Assembly (NCBI GenBank): GCA_019241285.1
Contig: JAFAXD010000202.1
Coordinates: 1-53,071, forward strand
DNA from: Xanthobacteraceae bacterium
GTDB taxonomy: Bacteria > Pseudomonadota > Alphaproteobacteria > Rhizobiales > Xanthobacteraceae
Direction of reading: 5' to 3'
Length of the DNA: 53,071 bases
Shown piece by piece: positions 43,198-51,024 of the stretch (positions are counted from its first letter, which is position 1; the number at the start of each line of letters is the position of its first letter). The notes beneath the pieces are model-generated. The model did not search any database and was not told the origin of the DNA. It saw only the letters and a list, made by a program, of their open reading frames with translations. The translations under genes were made by a program, and so were the position numbers.

Positions 43198-44012
43198 CAC
43201 CAGCTCCCCGAAGCGCCACCACCGCCCGACGACCCGCCTCCCCCCGAGAATCCACCCCCATCCGAGGAGCCGCCCCAGGACGACCCGCCACCCCAGCCGG
43301 AACCGCTGTCCCAGCTCGGCCCGCCGTATGGAATGAAGACAGTTCGGCCGCGCCGTCCGGTCAACGTGCCCGACGGGCCGCGCGCATTGCCGACCATGTT
43401 ACGGAAGATGAAAACGACGACCAGAAACAGCAGGATCGGAAGCAGAACGTCGAACAGCGATTCCTCATCTTCGGAGCGCACCTTCGGCTTCGCCTGCCAT
43501 TCATTGGAGTCGGTGCTCAGCACCGAGATGATGCCATCAACGCCACGCGCGATACCGTCGCTGTAATCGTTGGCCTTGAACCGGGGCACCATGCTGCCAG
43601 CGATGATGACTTGCGACAACGCATCGGTCAGCGTGCCTTCGAGGCCATAGCCGACCTCGATGCGGACCTTGTGTTCCGCCGGCGCCACCAGGAGCAGCAC
43701 GCCGTTGTTCTTCTTGGCTTCGCCGAGCTTCCAGGCGCGGAACAGCTGATTGGCAAAGGTTTCGATGTCGCTCCCTTGCAGGGATTTGACGGTGGCGACG
43801 ACCAGCTGAATGCCGGACTTCTCCTCCAGCTCCTTCGATTTTTGCTCGATCGACGTGCGCACGACAGGAGAGATGACGTTGGCATCGTCGACCACACGGC
43901 CGCTCAGCGGCGGAAAATCGAGCGCCCAAGCCAAGCCGCAAACAAAGCTAAGCAGCAGCACGGCGGCCAGGGGAACGACCGGCAGTCGCTGCTGCTGCAG
44001 TGTCACCGCCAC
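43197..44012 (-). CDS. YgcG-type TPM-domain protein with Gly/Ser-rich tail
   Basis: 271 residues from GTG 44012, with AAGG seven bases upstream. A signal peptide (LAAVLLLSFVCGLAWA) precedes the TPM domain (LSGRVVDDANVISPVVRTSIEQKSKELEEKSGIQLVVATV, NNGVLLLVAPAEHKVRIEVGYGLEGTLTDALSQVII). One transmembrane helix follows (LFDVLLPILLFLVVVFIF), and the tail ends in a Gly/Ser run (GGGGSSGGGGASGSW). It is an inner-membrane, periplasm-facing protein. LemA lies 9 bases upstream; the pairing lemA-ygcG is conserved widely. Confidence 0.92.
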   Translation of the reverse strand: MAVTLQQQRLPVVPLAAVLLLSFVCGLAWALDFPPLSGRVVDDANVISPVVRTSIEQKSKELEEKSGIQLVVATVKSLQGSDIETFANQLFRAWKLGEAKKNNGVLLLVAPAEHKVRIEVGYGLEGTLTDALSQVIIAGSMVPRFKANDYSDGIARGVDGIISVLSTDSNEWQAKPKVRSEDEESLFDVLLPILLFLVVVFIFRNMVGNARGPSGTLTGRRGRTVFIPYGGPSWDSGSGWGGGSSWGGSSDGGGFSGGGGSSGGGGASGSW

Positions 44013-44021
44013 TGCGCAACC

Positions 44022-44618
44022 TTAGAATTTGACGGTTGGAGGCGCCTGGGCATTGTCGTTCGCCGTAAACTCGGCCATTGGCTTGCTGCCGAACACGGTC
44101 TTGGCCCAGATGACGCTCGGGAAGGTTCTGATCTCAGTGTTGTAGGCGCGCACCGCTTCAATGTAATCGCGGCGCGCAACGGCGATGCGATTTTCGGTGC
44201 CTTCCAGCTGCGACTGCAGCGCCAGGAAGTTCGCGTTCGATTTCAAATCGGGATAGTTCTCCGTCACCACCAGGAGCCGCCCGAGCGCGCCCGTCAATTG
44301 GTTCTGCGCATCTTGGAATTGCTTCAGCTTTTCGGGATCGGTGAGTTGCGACGCGTCGACGCGAACTTGCGTTGCCTTGGCGCGCGCCTCGATCACTGAA
44401 GTCAGCACATCCTTTTCCTGCTTGGCATAACCCTGCACCGTTGCCACGAGGTTGGGAATGAGGTCAGCGCGGCGTTGGTAGTTATTCTGTACATCTGACC
44501 AGCGCGCTTTGGCCTCCTCCTCCTTCGTCGGAATGGTGTTGTACCCGCAGCCTGACAGGGCACTCCCCATGGCAACCAGGAGGATGATCGCAGACAATTG
44601 GGCCACAACACGGTTCAT
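44022..44618 (-). CDS. LemA family lipoprotein
   Basis: 198 residues from ATG 44618 (AGAGG seven bases upstream); the track adds 25 codons. A lipobox LSGC at about 21-24 indicates a lipoprotein. The helical LemA domain follows (SDVQNNYQRRADLIPNLVATVQGYAKQEKDVLTSVIEARAKA, QLTGALGRLLVVTENYPDLKSNANFLALQSQLEGTENRIAVARRDY). LemA function is unclear; it is usually tied to TPM-domain proteins. It is second in the operon hypothetical-LemA-TPM-TPM. Confidence 0.94.
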   Translation of the reverse strand: MNRVVAQLSAIILLVAMGSALSGCGYNTIPTKEEEAKARWSDVQNNYQRRADLIPNLVATVQGYAKQEKDVLTSVIEARAKATQVRVDASQLTDPEKLKQFQDAQNQLTGALGRLLVVTENYPDLKSNANFLALQSQLEGTENRIAVARRDYIEAVRAYNTEIRTFPSVIWAKTVFGSKPMAEFTANDNAQAPPTVKF

Positions 44619-44629
44619 GGAGGTACCTC

Positions 44630-45031
44630 TCACCATCGTCCCAGGCCTGGCGTACCAGCCGGTCCACAGCGGCCGAGGATCGGACAAATCCAAACTTCTC
44701 CCGGGCCGGACGATTGGCCCACAGCACGAGTTTGCTGCTGGGTTGCTTTATTGACCTCGTGGATGAAGACGATGCACAGAAGCGCGAACACCACAATCCA
44801 CGCCGCGCTTGTCAGGTACCACCAGATGCCCCGGTGCGCGTGCGCAGAGGCGGGTTGGTCGACAAGGAAGTAAGGGGCTGGTTTCCCCGCCATGATGTTG
44901 TCCACAGCGGATCTGCGTGCACCGAGGACTGCGTCCGCAGCTTTCTTAGTTTCGTTGGAGTCAGCATTGCTCGGCTCCGCCCCTTGGTTTGCGGAGGCTG
45001 AGCTCGGCTGATCCTTATCGGGTCCGGCCAT
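44630..45031 (-). CDS. Hypothetical single-pass membrane protein at the head of the LemA operon
   Basis: 133 residues from ATG 45031. A hydrophilic Ser/Ala/Asp-rich N-terminus (residues 1-45), a segment with [16 protein letters not shown], a transmembrane helix ([22 protein letters not shown]) and a short tail with two cysteines ([10 protein letters not shown]). I do not recognise the family. It ends 12 bases before the lemA start, so it is probably co-transcribed and may be an accessory to the LemA/TPM system. Confidence 0.6.
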   Translation of the reverse strand: MAGPDKDQPSSASANQGAEPSNADSNETKKAADAVLGARRSAVDNIMAGKPAPYFLVDQPASAHAHRGIWWYLTSAAWIVVFALLCIVFIHEVNKATQQQTRAVGQSSGPGEVWICPILGRCGPAGTPGLGRW

Positions 45032-45104
45032 GGGCTTTTACGTCGGGCGCCCCACCTTCAACGTCGGCAAGGCGCGGCTTGCGAGTGATATGGTCCGTCG
45101 GCCA

Positions 45105-45359
45105 TCAGACGCGATGGCCCGCCACCGCATTGTAGATCAGCAGCACAACCACCGAACCAATGATTGCAACGATCATGCTGTAGATGTTCAAGCCGGTCAC
45201 GCCGCCTGCACCAAACAAACCGAACAGAAAGCCACCAACGAGCGCGCCAATGATGCCCAGGGCGATGTTGAGCCAGAAGCCCTGGCCGTGTTTGTCGACG
45301 ATCTTGCTTCCAATGAAACCGGCAATCAGGCCAAGTATGATCCAGCTAATGATACCCAT
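45105..45359 (-). CDS. GlsB/YeaQ/YmgE-type small membrane protein (second copy)
   Basis: 84 residues from ATG 45359; the track adds 13 codons. Same three hydrophobic segments as the copy at 41962, and by eye roughly 85% identical protein, including the start MGIISWIILGLIAGFIGSKI. It lies upstream of the LemA operon, so the operon is bracketed by the two copies. This is probably a local duplication. Confidence 0.92.
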   Translation of the reverse strand: MGIISWIILGLIAGFIGSKIVDKHGQGFWLNIALGIIGALVGGFLFGLFGAGGVTGLNIYSMIVAIIGSVVVLLIYNAVAGHRV

Positions 45360-45530
45360 TTTGCGTTCCCATTGTTTCACGACAACCGTTGAACACACGC
45401 TCTATCTGCCTGACATTATCGTATAATGACCAATTGAACCACAAGGCCAATCCGCACCTTGCTCGGGCCAGTCTAGGCCGCTCCCGGCTGCTATCCCGCC
45501 CGCAATACCCTTGGGCCATGGTCGCTACGC

Positions 45531-45995
45531 TCACTCGAGCTTCTTGAGCAGCCGCACCACCGCGCGCTGCTCCTCGGCGGAGAGCGTCGCCAATGTTTGC
45601 GCCGTAATCTCGGCGGCAACCGCAATCGCTGCCTCGGTGACGCGACGGCCAGACGGCGTGAGCATGACGGCGCGACGCCGCCGGTCCTGCGGGTCGTGGC
45701 CGGTGGTCACGAAACCGCGGGCAAGCAGCCGGTCAACCACGCCCTTGATGGTCGCGGCATCGAGGTAGATCAGCCGGCCGAGATGGTTCTGCGAGCACGG
45801 TCCGGCTTCGAACAGCTTGGCGAGCGCCGCGAACTGGGTCTGCGTCAGTCCTTCGATCATGCGCGACATGAAGATCGAGGTGTGGCGCTGCATCGCGACG
45901 CGGAGCAAGAAACCAACCTGCTCGTTGAGCACGTAAGGTTTGTGCGCCGTCACCGATACCGGGGCGATAGCCTTGAGGCGGCCGCGTCGTTGCAT
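45531..45995 (-). CDS. MarR family transcriptional regulator
   Basis: 154 residues from ATG 45995 (MQRRGRLKAI); the track's first codon at 46010 is TTG. Winged helix-turn-helix: QTQFAALAKLFEAGPCSQNHLGRLIYLDAATIKGVVDRLLARGFVTTGHDPQDRRRRAVMLTPSGRR, with DPQDRRRR in the wing. The dimerisation helices flank it (VLNEQVGFLLRVAMQRHTS and ITAQTLATLSAEEQRAVVRLLKKL). MarR proteins usually bind phenolic or other small ligands that release them from DNA. It is the last gene of the second Liv cluster and probably represses it through the motif found at 50819 and 52777. Confidence 0.94.
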   Translation of the reverse strand: MQRRGRLKAIAPVSVTAHKPYVLNEQVGFLLRVAMQRHTSIFMSRMIEGLTQTQFAALAKLFEAGPCSQNHLGRLIYLDAATIKGVVDRLLARGFVTTGHDPQDRRRRAVMLTPSGRRVTEAAIAVAAEITAQTLATLSAEEQRAVVRLLKKLE

Positions 45996-46014
45996 GGTCG
46001 ATCCGATCAAACAA

Positions 46015-46746
46015 TCACATGGTCAAAAACGTGCGCTGGACATCGTCGTTGCGAAGCAGCTCGGCCATCGCTCCCTGCCAGCGGATGTGCCCCTTTTCCA
46101 GCACATAGGCGCGGTCGCAGACGAGCTCAGCAAACTGGATGTTCTGTTCCGAGAGCAGGATGGCGAGCCCCTGCTCTTTCAGTTTGAGGATGGTGTCGGC
46201 CATCTGCTCGACAATGATGGGCGCCACGCCCTCGGAGGGCTCATCGAGCAGCACCGCGAGCGGGTTGCCCATGAGGGTGCGGCCGACAGTAAGCATCTGC
46301 TGCTCGCCGCCGCTCATCTCGCCGCCGAGATTGTGCTGGCGCTCCGCGAGGTTCGGAAACAGCGCAAAGAGGCGTTCCGGTGTCCAGGCCGGCGCCGGCA
46401 TACCGTCGGCAAACCGGCGCGGCGGCTGGCGTCCGATGTCGAGATTCTCCAGAACCGTGAGGTCCGCAAAGATGCGCCGATCCTCGGGCGTGAAACCAAG
46501 GCCCAGCCGCGCGATGCGGTAGGGCTCAAGGCGGGAGATATCGCGATCCGCAAAGCGCACGGTTCCGCGCCGCCGCCCGACGAGGCCCATGATGGTCTTC
46601 ATGGTCGTCGATTTGCCGGCGCCGTTGCGTCCCATCAGGGCAACCACTTCACCGCGTCCTACGCTCAGCGCGACGTCAAACAGGATCTGCGCGCCGCCGT
46701 ACCAGGCGCACAGACTTTCGACCGCCAGGAGGGGTTCGCCGGTCAT
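46015..46746 (-). CDS. Branched-chain amino acid-type ABC ATPase, LivF family (second cluster)
   Basis: 243 residues. Walker A GRNGAGKST, the LivF segment LGLGFTPEDRRIFADLTVLENL, signature MSGGEQQM, Walker B VLLDEPSEGVAP and H-loop region LLSEQNIQFAEL. Overlaps the LivG gene by ATGA. All ATPase motifs are complete. The gene for the MarR regulator follows after 19 bases. Confidence 0.94.
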   Translation of the reverse strand: MTGEPLLAVESLCAWYGGAQILFDVALSVGRGEVVALMGRNGAGKSTTMKTIMGLVGRRRGTVRFADRDISRLEPYRIARLGLGFTPEDRRIFADLTVLENLDIGRQPPRRFADGMPAPAWTPERLFALFPNLAERQHNLGGEMSGGEQQMLTVGRTLMGNPLAVLLDEPSEGVAPIIVEQMADTILKLKEQGLAILLSEQNIQFAELVCDRAYVLEKGHIRWQGAMAELLRNDDVQRTFLTM

Positions 46747-47516
46747 GGGAGCAGTTCCCGCTTGCGCTCGAACGATTTCCCGGTCCCGAAATAGACCTGC
46801 TGGACGAGAGCGTTTTCGCGCACCGCCTTGGCGTCGCCGTCAGCGATCAGCTTGCCGCGCGCGAGCACGATGATGCGATCGGCGAAGGCGAACACCACGT
46901 CCATCGAGTGCTCGGTGAACAGCACCGAGATGCCGCGTTCCACCACCAGCCGCTTCACCAAGGTGATCAGATCGGTGCGCTCGCGCGGGGCCATCCCGGC
47001 CGTCGGCTCATCCATCAACAACAGCTTTGGCGCGCTCGCGAGCGCGATCGCAAACTCCAGCCGCTTGATGTCCCCATAAGCGAGCTCGCGGCTGGCGCGT
47101 TCGGCGGCCTCACGCATGCCGACCTCGCCAAGCAGCTCGAGCGCGCGCTCGCGATGGCGCCGCGCCACGGGACGCCAGCCGCGAAAGATCTCGCCGGCGT
47201 GCGACAGCAACGCGAGCTGGACATTCTCCACTACGGTCATCGAGACGAAGGTCGCCGCGACCTGGAAGGTGCGCCCGACCCCAAGCTGCCAGATCATGCG
47301 TGACGGGAGGCCGGCGATTTCGCGATCTGCAAAGCGAATGCTGCCGGAATCAGGCGCGAGCTGGCCGTTGATCATGTTGAAGCAGGTCGATTTGCCGGCG
47401 CCGTTGGGGCCGATCAGTGCCAGGAACTCACCAGGCCGGACCGCGAAAGTCACCGCATCGACGGCGCGCACCCCGCCGAAGGATTTGGAGAGATTGGCGA
47501 TCTCGAGGGTGTTCAT
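46743..47516 (-). CDS. Branched-chain amino acid-type ABC ATPase, LivG family (second cluster)
   Basis: 257 residues. Walker A GPNGAGKST, the LivG segment LGVGRTFQVAATFVSMTVVENV, signature LAYGDIKRLEFA, Walker B LLLMDEPTAGM and H-loop LFTEHSMDVVF. Complete, in contrast to the frameshifted LivG of the first cluster. Overlaps the permease gene by ATGA. It could in principle serve both transporters. Confidence 0.94.
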   Translation of the reverse strand: MNTLEIANLSKSFGGVRAVDAVTFAVRPGEFLALIGPNGAGKSTCFNMINGQLAPDSGSIRFADREIAGLPSRMIWQLGVGRTFQVAATFVSMTVVENVQLALLSHAGEIFRGWRPVARRHRERALELLGEVGMREAAERASRELAYGDIKRLEFAIALASAPKLLLMDEPTAGMAPRERTDLITLVKRLVVERGISVLFTEHSMDVVFAFADRIIVLARGKLIADGDAKAVRENALVQQVYFGTGKSFERKRELLP

Positions 47517-49396
47517 GGGCGTACCAATCGAAGCCGCAACCTGGCTAGTCCACCGACGATGCCAGCCGGAAACAGCAACACCAGCGCCAGGATGATCGCG
47601 CCCAGCAATGCTCGCCAGTATTCGGTCTGGCGCATCACCGTATCCTGCAATACCGCGAATACGGAGGCACCGACGATCGGTCCGGTCAGGGTCTGGATGC
47701 CGCCGAGCAACACCATCACCAGCGCGTCGATGGAGCGGCCGACGTCGATGGTCTCGGGCGAGATCGAGCCCTTTGCAAAGGCAAACAGTCCGCCGGCGAC
47801 GCCGGCCACCGCGCCCGCTATGGCAAAGCCGATCCAGTGCACGCGCCGCACGTCGATGCCGATCGCCTCGGCGCGCAGCTGGGAATCACGGCCAGCACGC
47901 ATGGCGTAGCCGAATGGGGCAAACAACAGACGCCGCAGCAGCAAGACCCCAAGAAGCGTCAATGCCGCCGTGAGTAGAAAGAACGCCGAGCGAATATCAA
48001 ACGGCGCGCTCGGCCATATGCCTAGGATCCCGTTCGATCCGCCGGTCAACTCGCCCCATTGGGTCGCAATCGACCAGACAATTTGCGCGAAGGCGAGGGT
48101 CAGCATGGCGAGGTAAACGCCCGACAGCCGCACCGCGAACCAGCCGAACAGCAAAGCCCCGAGCAGCGCCAGTATCGGTGCTGCGACCAACCCGAAGGGC
48201 ATGGTCGCCGCAAACCATTTGACCAGCAACCCGGCCCCGTAGGCGCCGAGGCCGAAATAAGCCGCGTGCCCGAACGAATGCATGCCGCCGGGGCCCATGA
48301 TGAAGTGCAAGCTGGTGGCGAACAGCACCATCAGCAACACATCGATCCCAAGCACCAGAACATAAGGCTGGCTGCGCGCCAGCAGCGGTGTCAGGGCGAG
48401 CGCGACGACCACACCGGCGCCGACCGCTTTCAGCGCGGCGGGTGCCGGGCGCAGCGGCTCCTCCGGTTCGGCGAGGCTTCGCATCACGGTCTGGCGGCGG
48501 CCCAGCAATCCGTGCGGCCGCACGATCAGCACGACCGCCATCACCAGGAACTCGGCGACCAGGGTTAGCTTGGAGAAATTAAAGGCAACGCCGGCGATGC
48601 TCGCGGTGCCGATGCTGATGCATAGCGCCTTGACCTCAGCGATGATGACGGCGGCGAGATAAGCGCCGGTGATCGAGCCCATGCCCCCGACCACCACGAC
48701 CACGAAGGCATCGCTGATGACGATGAGGTCGGTGAGCAGGCTGGCCGGCTCGCGCGCCACCTGCAGCGCGCCGCCAAGCCCGGCCAGGAGCGAGCCCAGC
48801 GCGAATACGGAGGTGAACAGTAAGCCCTGGTTCACCCCCAGCGCGCCGACCATCTCGCGATCCTGGGTGGCGGCGCGCACCAGCCGGCCGAACCTGGTCT
48901 TGGCAAGCGCAAGATGCAGGATGAGCAGGACCAACGGCCCGATCACGATCAGGAACACGTTGTAGGTTGGCAGGCGCCGGCCGAGAACTTCGATCGCGCC
49001 ACGCAGTCCGGGCGCGCGCGGCCCGAGCAGGTCTTCAGGTCCCCAGATCCACAGCGCCGCATCGTTGATGATGAGCACCAGCGCAAAGGTCGCGAGCAGC
49101 TGAAACAGCTCGGGCGCGCGGTAAATGCGCCGGAGCAGTACGATCTCGATGACCGCGCCAAAGAGCCCGATCAGCGCCGCCGTCAGAATGACGCCGCCCC
49201 AGAACCCAAGCGCACCTTCGAAACGCAACGCGATCGTCGCCGCCACGTAGGTGCCCAGCATATAGAGCGAGCCGTGGGCGATATTGACGATGCGGGTGAC
49301 CCCGAAGATCAGCGACAGTCCAGCAGCGACAAAGAACAATCCCGACGCGGCAGCCAGCCCGTCAATTGCTTGGAACAACAGACTCTGGACAGTCAT
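47513..49396 (-). CDS. Fused LivH-LivM branched-chain amino acid-type ABC permease
   Basis: 627 residues from ATG 49396 (MTVQSLLFQAIDGL); the 33 extra codons of the track come from a palindromic repeat. The N-terminal half (1-290) is LivH-like: GLSLIFGVTRIVNIAHGSLYMLGTY and VVVVVGGMGSITGAYLAAVIIAEVKAL. A linker (about 290-320, QTVMRSLAEPEEPLRP) leads to a LivM-like half: FATSLHFIMGPGGMHSFGHAAYFGLGAYG, LRAEAIGIDVRRVHW and LVMVLLGGIQTLTGPIVGA. Normally these are two genes; the fusion makes one polypeptide with both transmembrane domains. Confidence 0.94.
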   Translation of the reverse strand: MTVQSLLFQAIDGLAAASGLFFVAAGLSLIFGVTRIVNIAHGSLYMLGTYVAATIALRFEGALGFWGGVILTAALIGLFGAVIEIVLLRRIYRAPELFQLLATFALVLIINDAALWIWGPEDLLGPRAPGLRGAIEVLGRRLPTYNVFLIVIGPLVLLILHLALAKTRFGRLVRAATQDREMVGALGVNQGLLFTSVFALGSLLAGLGGALQVAREPASLLTDLIVISDAFVVVVVGGMGSITGAYLAAVIIAEVKALCISIGTASIAGVAFNFSKLTLVAEFLVMAVVLIVRPHGLLGRRQTVMRSLAEPEEPLRPAPAALKAVGAGVVVALALTPLLARSQPYVLVLGIDVLLMVLFATSLHFIMGPGGMHSFGHAAYFGLGAYGAGLLVKWFAATMPFGLVAAPILALLGALLFGWFAVRLSGVYLAMLTLAFAQIVWSIATQWGELTGGSNGILGIWPSAPFDIRSAFFLLTAALTLLGVLLLRRLLFAPFGYAMRAGRDSQLRAEAIGIDVRRVHWIGFAIAGAVAGVAGGLFAFAKGSISPETIDVGRSIDALVMVLLGGIQTLTGPIVGASVFAVLQDTVMRQTEYWRALLGAIILALVLLFPAGIVGGLARLRLRLVRP

Positions 49397-49431
49397 GCGC
49401 CCAGCTTCGTCAACGCAGCAACCCCTGTTGC

Positions 49432-49482
49432 CCTCGTCCTGAGGAGCCTGGACCACAGGTCCAGGCGTCTCGAAGGACGGCC
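49432..49482 (+). repeat. Palindromic intergenic repeat, copy C1
   Basis: Forward copy: CCTCGTCCTGAGGAGC, arms CTGGACC / GGTCCAG with loop ACA, then GCGTCTCGAAGGACGGCC. It lies inside the second Liv operon, between the binding-protein and permease genes. Confidence 0.88.
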
Positions 49483-49502
49483 ACAATGAATGCAATCGTT
49501 TT

Positions 49503-49555
49503 GGCCATCCTTCGAGACGCCTGCGTGCTGCGCACGCAGGCTCCTCAGGATGAGG
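49503..49555 (-). repeat. Palindromic intergenic repeat, copy C2
   Basis: Reverse copy: GGCCATCCTTCGAGACG, arms CCTGCGTGC / GCACGCAGG with loop TGC, then CTCCTCAGGATGAGG. With C1 it forms an inverted pair in the 177-bp gap between the binding protein and the permease. Confidence 0.88.
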
Positions 49556-49573
49556 TCCAAAATTTTCGAGCGA

Positions 49574-50779
49574 TCAGCCCCCGGCCGGCCTCAGCTTCTT
49601 CACCTCATCGTCGGGTGGAAGCACTGCGGCGCCATCGACATATTTGAACTCGACCATTACCGGCTTGCCGTCCTTCAGGGCCGTTTTGCCGACGTAGGCG
49701 CCCATGGTCGCCTGGTGATCGCTCGCCCGATAGACGAAAGGCCCGAAGGGGCTGTCAACCTTCAGGTTCTCGAACGCAACGATCAGCTTATCGGTGTCGG
49801 TCGAGCCGGCTTTGGTGATCCCGGCTGCGATCGATTTGATGGTCACATAACCGACGACCGAGCCGAGCCGGGGATAATCGTGGAACCGCGCCTGGTACGC
49901 ATCGAGAAAGGCTTTGTGCTCGGGTGTCGCAATCGCGTACCAGGGATAGCCGGTGACGAGCCAGCCGACCGGGGCTTCGTCGCGCAGCGGATCGATATAT
50001 TCAGGCTCGCCCGAAAGCAGGCTCGCGACGAACCGGTTCTGGAACGTGCCGCGCGTATTGCCCTCACGCACGAACTTGGCGAGGTCGGGACCAAACAGCA
50101 CGTTGAAGATGGCGTCGGGCTTGGCATCGTCGATCGCCTGCGCGACGGCGCCGGCGTCGACCTTGCCGAGCGGCGGCGCCTGCTCGGTGACGATCTCGGC
50201 ATCAGGCTGCTTCTCCTTGAGCAACTTCTTGAACGCCTCGACGGCGGACTGGCCGTACTCGAAGTTGGGATAGACGAGCGCCCAGCGCTTCTTCTTAGCC
50301 GCGACAATATCCGGCATCAACATGGCGACCTGCATGTAGGTCGAGGAGCGCAGGCGGTAGGTGTATTTGTTGCCGTTCTGCCAGGTGATCTTGTCGGTCA
50401 GCGGCTCGGCGGCGAGAAAGAAGACCTTGTTCTTGCCAGCATATTCGGTCACGGCGAGACCGACATTGGAGAGAAACGTGCCGGCCAGGATGTTGACGCC
50501 CTCGCGCGTCACCAGTTCCTCAGCCACGCGCACGGCGTCGCCGGGATTGCCGCCGTCGTCGCGCGAGATCACCTCGAGCTTCTTGCCGAGCACGCCGCCC
50601 GATTTATTGATTTCATCGACGGCGAGCTCGATCCCGTGCTTGTAGGGCTCGAGAAAGGCCGGCTGCGATTTGTAGCTGTTGAGCTCGCCGATCTTGATCG
50701 TGTCTTGCGCGAAGGCGCTGGCAGAAAGCGCGGTCGCCGCGACGGCAACCAAGGCGATAAGCGGGACGCGAGTAATCAT
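49574..50779 (-). CDS. Branched-chain amino acid-type ABC substrate-binding protein (second cluster)
   Basis: 401 residues from ATG 50779 (GGAG seven bases upstream); the track adds 51 codons that run through the candidate operator. A signal peptide (MITRVPLIALVAVAATALSASAFA) precedes IKIGELNSYKSQPAFLEPYKHG and the segment GVNILAGTFLSNVGLAVTEYAGKNKVFFLAAEPL, the cleft of Peripla_BP_6 proteins. The neighbourhood of a MarR regulator, hydrolase and SDR-fold gene suggests an aromatic or other organic-acid ligand rather than a plain amino acid; this is inference. Confidence 0.93.
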   Translation of the reverse strand: MITRVPLIALVAVAATALSASAFAQDTIKIGELNSYKSQPAFLEPYKHGIELAVDEINKSGGVLGKKLEVISRDDGGNPGDAVRVAEELVTREGVNILAGTFLSNVGLAVTEYAGKNKVFFLAAEPLTDKITWQNGNKYTYRLRSSTYMQVAMLMPDIVAAKKKRWALVYPNFEYGQSAVEAFKKLLKEKQPDAEIVTEQAPPLGKVDAGAVAQAIDDAKPDAIFNVLFGPDLAKFVREGNTRGTFQNRFVASLLSGEPEYIDPLRDEAPVGWLVTGYPWYAIATPEHKAFLDAYQARFHDYPRLGSVVGYVTIKSIAAGITKAGSTDTDKLIVAFENLKVDSPFGPFVYRASDHQATMGAYVGKTALKDGKPVMVEFKYVDGAAVLPPDDEVKKLRPAGG

Positions 50780-50818
50780 GCGTGACTCCGGTTCGACGAC
50801 AGATCCCGGCGGATTGCT

Positions 50819-50831
50819 TGTGTACAAATGA
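50819..50831. promoter_or_regulatory. Candidate MarR operator upstream of the binding-protein gene
   Basis: TGTGTACAAATGA is the exact reverse complement of a 13-bp stretch (TCATTTGTACACA) upstream of the hydrolase gene. It lies 40-52 bases before ATG 50779 and has a partial dyad (TTGT-GT-ACAA). The cluster ends in a MarR gene, so a MarR dimer site is the natural reading. Confidence 0.6.
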
Positions 50832-50881
50832 TCCGTTTGGTGTGGCGGGTTGTCAAGCTTAACGGTCCGTCTCTTTGCGGA

Positions 50882-50930
50882 CCTCGTCCTGAGGAGCCTG
50901 CCCGCAGGGCAGGCGTCTCGAAGGACGGCC
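50882..50930 (+). repeat. Palindromic intergenic repeat, copy D1
   Basis: Forward copy: CCTCGTCCTGAGGAGC, arms CTGCCC / GGGCAG with loop GCA, then GCGTCTCGAAGGACGGCC. It is the shortest copy, about 50 bases upstream of the candidate operator at 50819. Confidence 0.88.
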
Positions 50931-50952
50931 ACAACGAAATGCCCTCATCCTT

Positions 50953-51006
50953 GGCCATCCTTCGACACACACGCGCGCAAATGCGCGCGTGTTCCTCAGG
51001 ATGAGG
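50953..51006 (-). repeat. Palindromic intergenic repeat, copy D2
   Basis: Reverse copy: GGCCATCCTTCGACACAC, arms ACACGCGCGCA / TGCGCGCGTGT, then TCCTCAGGATGAGG. The left block has gacac in place of gagac, and the right arm has GTTCCT in place of GCTCCT: paired changes. It lies just after the SDR-fold gene. Confidence 0.86.
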
Positions 51007-51024
51007 GCTCAGGATCAACACGTG

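Noticed and set aside
49397-49495. N-terminal extension of the fused permease
   Set aside because: It translates palindromic repeat C1 (LWPSFETPGPV...), not protein; homology begins at ATG 49396.
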